A stretch of DNA of 64,000 bases, taken from positions 32,859,001-32,923,000 of the forward strand of contig CM044877.1 of assembly GCA_024500155.1 (NCBI GenBank), in the 5' to 3' direction. Origin of the DNA: Chenopodium formosanum (Eukaryota; Streptophyta; Magnoliopsida; Caryophyllales; Amaranthaceae). The position numbers were made by a program, and so were the translations under genes. This document shows positions 56,103-64,000 of the stretch, piece after piece (the first letter of the stretch is position 1; every line of letters begins with the position of its first letter). Below the pieces are notes generated by a model, which ran no database searches, was not told the DNA's origin, and saw nothing but the letters and a program-made list of their open reading frames with translations.

Positions 56103-56752
56103 TGTTGGTAAAATACCTGTCTATTCCAATAACAAAATAGAGAAGATGAAAGGGAAAAATACTTGATTGAAGATCTCAACTCACAGTCGCGCCGTGGAAC
56201 TATAATCCACTACCTTAGAAGCGAAATACGCCACCACCGGTACATGTTTCCTGATGACGCACGCCCCCCAAGTTTAACGTAACTCTCCCCGTAATTCGTG
56301 CACCCGAACCCGAAGAGTGGAATTGCTCAAGAACTGTTCAGATCTCAAAGGTAGGTTCTTGTTTTTTAGCTAGAAGTGAATGTTCTCATGAAAAGGCAAG
56401 ACTCGTATTTATATGAGTCCCGGGAAAGGAAACACGCAAAGAAAACCGACCTAGGAAAAAAGGCGGGCCCAATCAGGCGAGCTGATCGGGCGCGAGATTA
56501 AGTTTCTCCAGATGTCGCGCCCGATCGAGCGAACACCGCCCGGTCGGGCGATCTAGAAACCCCATCCCGAGCGAGCCATCAGGCGAAGCCGCCTGATCGG
56601 GCTCGTAAAAAACTCGAGTCCGCCGCCCGGTCGGGCGAGGGCCGCCCAATCGGGCGCGAGAGTTCTCCTATTTTCCTTGGTCACCTCCGCCCGATCGAGC
56701 GAGGGCCGCCCGATCGGGCGCGAGCATCCGTTTGCATTACCTATTTCTAACA
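56103..56752 (-). repeat. 3' LTR of a minus-strand element, with GATCGGGC array
   Basis: On the plus strand it reads TGTTGGTAAAATACC to TATTTCTAACA. It is followed by ATCCCCCAC, the complement of a polypurine tract, so the element runs to the right on the minus strand. About ten GCCCGATCGGGCG-type words (56460-56730) lie directly upstream, in the minus-strand sense, of CATATAAATACGAG (about 56402-56415). No matching 5' LTR was found. Confidence 0.72.
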
Positions 56753-59700
56753 ATCCCCCACTAATGCGAGCAGATCTTCAACATGAAATCTGAACAGTAA
56801 ATGAAAGTCTTAGTACTTAAATGCTAGTATCCAAAGGTTTGAACTAACACATTAGTGCACAAGGTTTTCAACACTTCCTTAGTGAGTATCCTAAGATTTG
56901 AACTCCTAGGAGCGATGAAGGGACCTTTAATACACATACCTTGACTTTAGAGCTGAAGAAACTCTGCCAATCTTGGCCTACACCTTAGGCTCTCATGAGT
57001 ACTTCAGAAAAACTACACCACAATTTTCCCTTGAAGGAGGCCACCCCTCGTACTCACGTAGGTGTTCCGTCTGTGTATAAAATACACATTCCCAGCACAT
57101 CTAGGGTCTTTCCTTGCAGGCTTAAAACACATTCAAGCACCTTGCAAACCCAAGATTTTCTGTGCAATGGAATAAGAACATTAAGAACGAAAAGTTCAAC
57201 CCTATCAACTCGACGGTGCATCTATTAATCCACAGCTCAATGAGCTCTTAGGCTAGATGCATTAAGGGATACTCCCAACCTCAGTCATTCGGTACCACTA
57301 TCGTTCCCTACTCGAGCAGTAACCGGGCTAGTGATTCTAATTCATTTAAGGATCACTATCGTTCCCTACTCTCAAGCAACTGGGCTAGTAGTATTAAGAG
57401 CAAGCAATGCTCAACCTTCCACCTTCGGTGTCATTATCGATCCTACTCTAAGAGCCACTGGGCTAATGGTCTTAAATCCACTTAAGAACCATTATCAATC
57501 CCTACTTAAAGAATAACTGGACAAATGACATTAAGAGCCACGCTCAACCTTACTGAATCCACTTGATCAACAAACCATTAAAAAAAGTTATAGATTCAAA
57601 AAACATAAATGGTGTAAATCCAACAATGAGTCAACCAAAACAAGGCTCTAGACCCATTCAGAACAAAAGTTCAATAAATTAAATCACTTCGGTGTGTCCA
57701 TGTAAGCTGTCTCAATTGACCACCCAATCTGGGTTATGGACATATTAAGAGCACTTAAAGCTCAACCTGCAAACATCAAGCAACAAGTCTACCAAAGCAT
57801 CTCATAACCATATAAATTAAGAGGGTTATTAAGCCAGATCACTTCAGGATGTAGACTCAATTTTTTAAACTTCATCACTAGAATAATTTGAAATACCCCA
57901 CAGGATCTTAAATATATTCTCTTAGACTTACCTGTGCATCATCCTATTATAAGGACCTGCTTGATTCTTCTTTGCTTTCACGTACTCTAACATGAGTATC
58001 ACCTCCACAAGATATGTCTAATGTTGTCACTAAATCTGTAGTTCCTGACAACATACATAGACACTTGTGAAAAATAATGTAGAGAACATGAGGATCAACT
58101 TACCCCCACAATGGACAAACTTCCAGAGATTAATTTTTGCAACAATCATCTTCTTGACACACATCATCAATTCTAATGAACCTTTGCTTCATAATGGATA
58201 GTGTACAACAATTTGTTTTGCAGCTCACTCGAAACAGAGCACCACCCTTCATCATGTAAAAATCATACACTGAAGAGGTTCAACTTATCATCGTTGTTCA
58301 TTCAATCATTGTCTCTTATAATTTACTGGATAGGTACTTGAGAAACTTTCTCACTTTAACCTTCATCCCTGTACTAACTCAAAAATAATTGAGTAATTCT
58401 CTCTTGACAAACAGAATGAACAATATAGTTCACAACAAAACCACTACACGTCAAGAATAGTATGTTCATCATTTAGATTGCAAAACATTAGCACATTTGA
58501 ATCAAACATCAAGGCCAAATCATGAAAATTAACTCTGGCTTAGACATGATAAATATAATTTACCAAACCACTTTCTCTACATCACATTAATGAGATTGAT
58601 GCGTACCTTTATTAGTTCATTGGCATACTGCCTAGAACCATTCTGCTTATCACAATATCTTGTACTTGTTTCTTGGCTTAGAGACACATATACATCTTTA
58701 TCTCAATTTACAACATGCATGTGAAGTTAACAACTTATGATCATTCTAGCAAATGAACTCTATCAATGCAAACCATAGTAACATCACACATGCATCAAGA
58801 AGTTCAAATCACATGCCAAGAAAAACTTAACATAACAAGTTGGAGTAATCAAATCTAACCCCCACTCACCATACATATCACAAAGGATATAACATCATGA
58901 GCAAAATTACCTCATCTTCTAAGTTGTCACCTGTGCATGCGTTTTAAAATATACACCCTTGATTTACAATCAATCATGCTAGGAAGCTTAAGCAACCTTA
59001 CTGCAAATCAGACAAGCTTAGAACGAACCAGGTGAGTCAAACATCCTAACAACGTAGTATCTTACCTTTAGCCCATTTCCAATCAACCACCTTTCAAATC
59101 ACCTTGAAAGATACTTACAACAGATGGATTTCTAATAGCAAGGCAAGATATACTCTTCTCAAACATATCAGACTCAAAGAGAGTGCACAACTCGCGTTAA
59201 CATGCTTCTTTCCACAACTAGTCAATCAGGTTTATCCATATGGTTCAGGATTTTCCATTCACCACTTCATGAATATATAAACCACACAACAAACATCTAC
59301 ATACAACTTTCGATCAAGAAAGTAAAACCAAGATGATATAACACTAGTTTAAGCTTTAATCCAATACACCTTAGATGATGACCACATCAACTTTATTGGC
59401 AGAATAAAGCTTAGGAAGCAAGAACAAATCCTATGAACGAGCAAAAATAACATGTCATGTCATAGGAAAACATATACTTGAGACACTTCAAGGATTTAAC
59501 ATATCAAGCTCGTACATGATAAACGTAGCAGATACTCAGCATACATATCACCCACAGTCCCACAAGCCTTCATGCTTTACGTGAAACATATCTAGAAGTC
59601 AATTCCTTATTATTGGAAACCCCCACATGTACATCACAGATACCACATGAAAATAATCATGAATCAAGTAACAAATTAGGGAGTATAAACAAAATTCTTG

Positions 59701-60183
59701 GGTGAAATACTTACTAAACAAATAAACAACTGATACATATCTACAACCCCCACAATACTAACATTCACAGAATATTAATAGTTTTTAAAGACATATAGAA
59801 TGTTAATTCCCATCCTTACCTCATGTGGGGCACTTACACTTCAAACTTGCACGGCCATTCTAGCTTTGTTGAGTCAAACCTTTTAATTCTGCTAATAAAC
59901 ACGGAAATCAACCCGGTCTCATCTAGACCATCAACAAGAAAAATAATTGCTACACCTCTAGCCAATTACATACATTTCAAGTTCGTGAACAAAGCTGATT
60001 CAGATCACAAGAATTAAAAGAAACAATAATTCTAAATCCCTTTTTAATCTAAAAAGGGGACACTTACAAGCTTATCACATACTCCGTGCTCAATAAAACA
60101 TTTGTCCATGATTAGGAGACATAACAATAAAAACACTATCACAGATAGAACACATGTCATCCCTAATCTACTAGGACAAAATT
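56753..60183 (-). mobile_element. Non-coding interior of the minus-strand LTR element
   Basis: 3.4 kb without a reading frame above about 80 codons and no recognisable gag or pol motif on either strand. At 57240-57560 diverged copies of a roughly 70-bp unit repeat (words such as CACTATCGTTCCCTACTC and ACTGGGCTAGT). It could be a large retrotransposon derivative (non-coding interior) or strongly decayed. Its junction with the gypsy pol at about 60184 has no LTR end, so a deletion or recombination joined them. Confidence 0.45.
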
Positions 60184-62231
60184 TTAAAGTCCATGAGCAT
60201 AAATAAGAATTTGATAGTAGCCACTTCTTAAATCAATTTTAGAAAACACTTTAGAACCATGCAAATCATCAAGCAAATCATTCAACCTTGGAATAGGAAA
60301 CCAGTACTTGATAGTGATTTTATTAATTGATCTACTATCAACACACATTCTCCATTCTCCATTCTTCTTAGGCACAATCAAAGTAGGACAAGCACATGGA
60401 CTAAGAGACTTACGAATAAGACCCTTGGACAGTAATTCTTCCACTTGCCTCCTAATCTCTTAAGATTTCTTTTGGAGTGGTTCTATAGGCTGGTTTATTT
60501 GGGAGCATTGATCCGGGAACAAGATCAATTTTGTGTTGTATGTCACGTTTTGGGGGTAGGTCGTGGGGAATGTCTTCGGGGAAAACATGGGAAAAGGTTT
60601 TGAGAAGAGGGGTGAGGAGTGGCTGTGGTTCTTGTTGTGTCGGTTGGGAAGGGGTATCAAGTTGGCTCAAAATGAATTGTTTGTGAGCTTTATACTCATG
60701 CAATTCTGATTTTATGAGAGTGGTAAGGGAAGTGGGGGGTGTGGATGTTGGGTGGCCGTTTTTGAGGTTTAGAGGGGTAAGGAGTATTTTCTGTCCATCC
60801 TTAGTGAAGGAATATGTGTTCTTATACCCATCATGCATCACACGCCTATCAAATAGCCAAGGTCTACGAAGTAAAATATGACATGCATCCATAGGTATAA
60901 CATCACACCATAATTCTTCCTCATAAGTTTTACCAATGCTAAATGATAACAAGACTTGTTGTGTTACTTGAATCCCTTTACCATGATTTAGCCATTGAAT
61001 CACATAAGGTTTAGGGTGAGGGGCGGTTTTTATTTTCAGCTTGTCTATCATTACTTGTGAGGCTACATTGGTACAACTACCTCCATCAATAATCAAGGTA
61101 CATTCCTTACCACCAATGGTGCAACGAGTGTGAAAGATTGCATCACGTTGCAAGCTCCCTTCTTTGCCAATCATATTGCTTAGTGTACGTCGAACCACCA
61201 AGCATTCTCCTTTATCCGGTCCTAGGCACGCATACTCATCATTCTCCTCAAGATTGCTGTCCTCTTCAACTTCCAATTTGTCCTCCTCTTCATGCTCAAT
61301 CAAAGTAACAATCTTTTTATTTGGACAATCACTAGCCAAATGTCCAAGGCCTTGACACCTAAAACATCTTCTTGGGGCTGGTTTTGGGTTAGAGTTTTGG
61401 GTGTTTTGTGAAGGTGGTTTAGAAGTAGACTGATTGGATGTGGGTTTGAAAGGTGGGAAATTGGATGTTTGCTTTTTTTGGGGAAATGAGGTTTGAGATG
61501 CAAAACGTGATGAATCACTTTTGCCTCTTGCCTTTTGTTGCTGCTCAATCTTATGTGCTAAGATAATGAGCTCTTCAAGGGTGGTGCAAGGGTGTAGCTC
61601 GGCCACATTGGCTATTTTTGGGTCAAGTCCTCCCAAAAAGCGCACCAATGTTTGAGGTTCATCTTCCTCTACTCCACATTTCATGACAAATCCTTCAATT
61701 TCCCTAGCATATTCTTCTACTGATTTTGTACCTTGTTTGAGGTTGTGGAACTTGGAAAAGTTTTCTTGCACATAGTATGTGGGAAGAAACTTTCTCTTTG
61801 TCTTGCCTTTCCCTCTTGGCACACACACTAGCCCACCAAGTTGAGGCATATTTTCTTAACTTAAAGGCTACAATCTTCACATTTTTTTCTTCCGGTGTTT
61901 GCTTGTAATCAAACACTCTCTTCACCGTTCTAAGCCATTCTACAAACTCATCAGCATCGAGTTTGCCATCATACTCCGGGATGTCAGCCTTAATGTCATT
62001 GTTAGGCCGTGACCTTTCTCTTTCATGGAAAGGTCTATCATTGTGATTGAAATTAGATTAACTCAATTCTTCATCACTATGATTGGGTGAGCCATCTTTT
62101 TGATGGCGCAACTTAGTAGAAAGATCTTTTAACTGATCTTGCAAATATTGCATTCGTTGCTCCATATCTACTTTCTCTTGTTCAACCTTATTGACATATT
62201 CTTGCCAATTAGGGGGTGGGACGCTGGACAT
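60184..62231 (-). pseudogene. Gypsy (Reina-like) gag-protease-partial RT, truncated
   Basis: The Gag start ATG is at 62231 (MSSVPPPNW). A coiled-coil-like stretch VEQEKVDMEQRMQYLQDQ is followed by an in-frame TAA near 62060. Retrotransposon-gag blocks DEFVEWLRTVKRVFDYK and STWWASVCAKRE lead to a frame change near 61800, then FLPTYYVQENF. The CCHC box CFRCQGLGHLASDC lies near 61365-61325. The protease-like region has IDGGSCTNVAS (about 61095), where the usual Asp-Thr/Ser-Gly triad appears as D-G-G. RT starts with LPNKPAYR, frameshifts near 60450, continues through WRMCVDSRSINKIT and FSKIDLRSGYYQI, and then stops: the YxDD box, RNase H and integrase are missing. Confidence 0.85.
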
Positions 62232-62277
62232 GGTTTGTGTTTGGGGTATGTGTTTAGGTATTTGTTTTTCTAGTTCC

Positions 62278-62294
62278 CCCTCCTTCTAGCGCCA
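62278..62294 (-). promoter_or_regulatory. Primer binding site of the Reina-like gypsy
   Basis: On the minus strand TGGCGCTAGAAGGAGGG begins two bases after the LTR end. Position and TGG start fit a primer site; the tRNA was not identified. Confidence 0.6.
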
Positions 62295-62296
62295 AA

Positions 62297-63403
62297 TGTT
62301 GTATATTTGGAGTAACACTCGAAATACACAAGGGATAAACCAAGAGATAGTTAAGGCTAAAGAACCAAAGGCTTCTTAGATAAAGTCACACCACTAAGAA
62401 ACGTTTTGGATTCCTAAGATCACAAGCCAACTAGTAGCCTAAACTAGCTAACTAAGCAAAGGAAACGAACTTCCAAGTCCAACAATTTCAGGTTTTTGTT
62501 TCTAATCCAAGAAACAAATGTAAGACAAGTTTTTTTGTTTGATTAATCTGATTTTTTCATTCACATTTTCTTGCTATTTATAGTAAACAAGCATCCTTAA
62601 GTACAAGCTAACTTAAGTGGCTGTTCAGCTCACTTGTTTTACGCCTAAGCTAAGTACAAATCAGCCTTTTGTTGTCTAGATACATTAATAAAAGAAGCCT
62701 TATTTGACTAGATATATCAAAGAGAAAATGGTGGTTTGTAACCTCCAAATTATGGCTGAAAATAAAATCAGAAATGAGAGCATAACTCCCCCTTGATTCA
62801 CGCCCAACAAAGTAGTAATTTGGAGATGTATTTTCTCCAATATTCACGCCCAAATTCAAACAGCATGAAGTGTAACTCCTCCTTGTTTCAAGCCTTGAAA
62901 TTAGCTTGAATGTATGTGGACAAGGATGTACTTGCACGCCCTTTAGATGCTCCAATGCTGACTAAATTAAACGGCCACTTGAAGGCTGAATTTAAGGCTT
63001 GTAATTCCTCTTTGAAACTGATTGTAACTCCCAAGTCAAAGCTTTGAAATTCCTTGTAAAAGAATTTCGGATTCCATGCTTCTTCACTAGCTTAAATGGC
63101 TGCCTTCTTGATGTATTTTGCACTTGTACTTTTGTGTGAATGTGACATTATATTTTCGAACTAAAATCAGCTTAAAAGAACTAAGAAAAATATAACTAAT
63201 TTGCAAACTTAAAATATGACTAAAGTTTACAATTTATTCAAAGCATAAAATGAACTAGAATAAACTAGTTAATAAGAACAACAAGAAATTCAAGGGATTG
63301 AATATCTTGCTGCACATGGATAGAATGCATAGCACCAATGCATGATGCTACATCTTGAACCAAAGAAACGTCCATAACTAAGTTGTTAGGCTTGGCTACA
63401 ACA
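62297..63403 (-). repeat. 5' LTR of the Reina-like gypsy element
   Basis: On the plus strand it runs from TGTTGTATATTTGG to GGCTACAACA, so the ends TGTTGTA/TACAACA are inverted repeats. On the minus strand ACTATAAATAGC near 62574-62585 is the promoter. The matching 3' LTR has been lost with the truncated pol. The right end fits but is not confirmed by a target duplication. Confidence 0.65.
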
Positions 63404-63603
63404 TAACCGGTGCCAAAAGGAGGGATTATATTTTTTTGGGTATTTTTGGCAATGGTTAACCGGTGCCAAATTTAAGTTTTCCCACCGGTTTAAACCGGTG
63501 GCTTTTTAATGCGATTATTGGCACCCCCCAAATTGGCACCGGTTCAAAACTGGTGGCATTGAGGGGTTTTGAATCGGTGCCAATTTTGTTTATTATACTA
63601 GTG
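63404..63603. mobile_element. CACTA family B terminal fragment
   Basis: Dense AACCGGTGCC/GGCACCGGTT words, as in the element at 11082, end in TATACTAGTG at 63603. The other end is missing: it was cut off at 63403 where the gypsy LTR begins. To the right lies an open gypsy RT fragment, into which the CACTA element inserted. Confidence 0.75.
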
Positions 63604-63710
63604 GATAACTGTCCTTTGGACATGCCTTGTTGAGGTCTGTGTAATCAACACACATACGCCAGGTACCATTCGGCTTCTTTATAAGCACAACATTCGCAAC
63701 CTAGTCGTGG
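63604..63710 (-). pseudogene. Gypsy reverse transcriptase fragment
   Basis: The minus strand reads ANVVLIKKPNGTWRMC followed by VDYTDLNKACPKDSY, the conserved N-terminal part of Ty3/gypsy reverse transcriptases of the Tat/Ogre-like type. It breaks at the CACTA terminus (63603). The upstream part of the protein would lie to the right but is not readable beyond about 63710. Confidence 0.75.
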
Positions 63711-64000
63711 AAGTTACATGGCCGAATGAACCATCCCAAATATGAGCTAGGAGCTTACCCTTTAAATACCAATTAGAATTGTTTGCGTAATTCCAGTGAG
63801 AAAATAAATGTCCAAAAGTTGCGGAAAATCATTTAAATTTAGTCAAAGATACCCAAAATATTCTCCAGGAGCTTTCAAATGCGTGTAGGGCACACAACTA
63901 AGCACCGCGTCACGTGGAAAATTTCCGCGAAATAGGATGTCAGATCCCGTCTGACGGTGGGGAATCATGTGACGCGGGAATTTTTTTTGTAAAATATTCT
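63711..64000. other. Unassigned sequence to the window end
   Basis: No coding motif. Two similar words, CGCGTCACGTGG (63908) and CATGTGACGCGG (63966), point towards each other and may be part of an inverted repeat that continues outside. Confidence 0.4.

Overview
The window is nuclear DNA from a flowering plant, most likely a eudicot. The evidence is one spliced ABCG half-transporter gene with GT-AG introns, plus dense plant-type transposable elements: L1-type LINEs with DUF4283/zf-RVT-like proteins, Ty1/copia and Ty3/gypsy LTR elements, CACTA, hAT, MULE-like and TRIM elements. The species cannot be fixed from sequence alone. No tRNA, rRNA, CRISPR array or organellar/bacterial gene was found.

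The only intact host gene is an ABCG11-type cuticular lipid/cutin exporter subunit at 26507-30462 (+). It has ten exons that join in frame to 718 codons. Everything else is mobile DNA, its remains, or unassigned AT-rich spacer.

Layout. 1-6228 (+): decayed L1-type LINE with a TG(C/T)-triplet 3' UTR, sitting in a MULE-like element whose right end is 6234-6437. 7563-8499: foldback MULE-like element with a 65-bp-arm hairpin. 8884-19317: non-autonomous CACTA (family A) split by a nest holding gypsy remains with a tandemly triplicated polypurine tract (9472-11081), a CACTA (family B) with TNP2/TNPA-type pseudogenes (11082-13933) and an Athila-like gypsy element that lost reverse transcriptase and integrase (13934-18937). 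19318-20353: hAT-like element split by a solo LTR. 20682-24413: TRIM split by a solo LTR, itself split by a third CACTA.

Downstream of ABCG11, one site (30714-54978) took a copia element (30719-43948) and then an L1-type LINE (43957-54970, minus). The copia contains a younger gag-less copia with identical LTRs and two solo LTRs. The LINE contains a CACTA, a solo LTR and a hAT MITE. Target-site duplications bound most layers, so the order of insertion can be read. 56103-63403 holds two minus-strand LTR elements: a non-coding one and a Reina-like gypsy truncated in reverse transcriptase. 63404-63603 is a CACTA fragment, and 63604 onward begins with a gypsy RT fragment.

The most unusual pattern is that at least four LTR families carry a GC-rich block of inverted or palindromic words just upstream of their TATAAATA box. 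Two unrelated families (Athila-like and a minus-strand element with a 650-bp LTR) use the same word, GCCCGATCGGGC, and one has amplified it into a 13-copy array in its 3' UTR.
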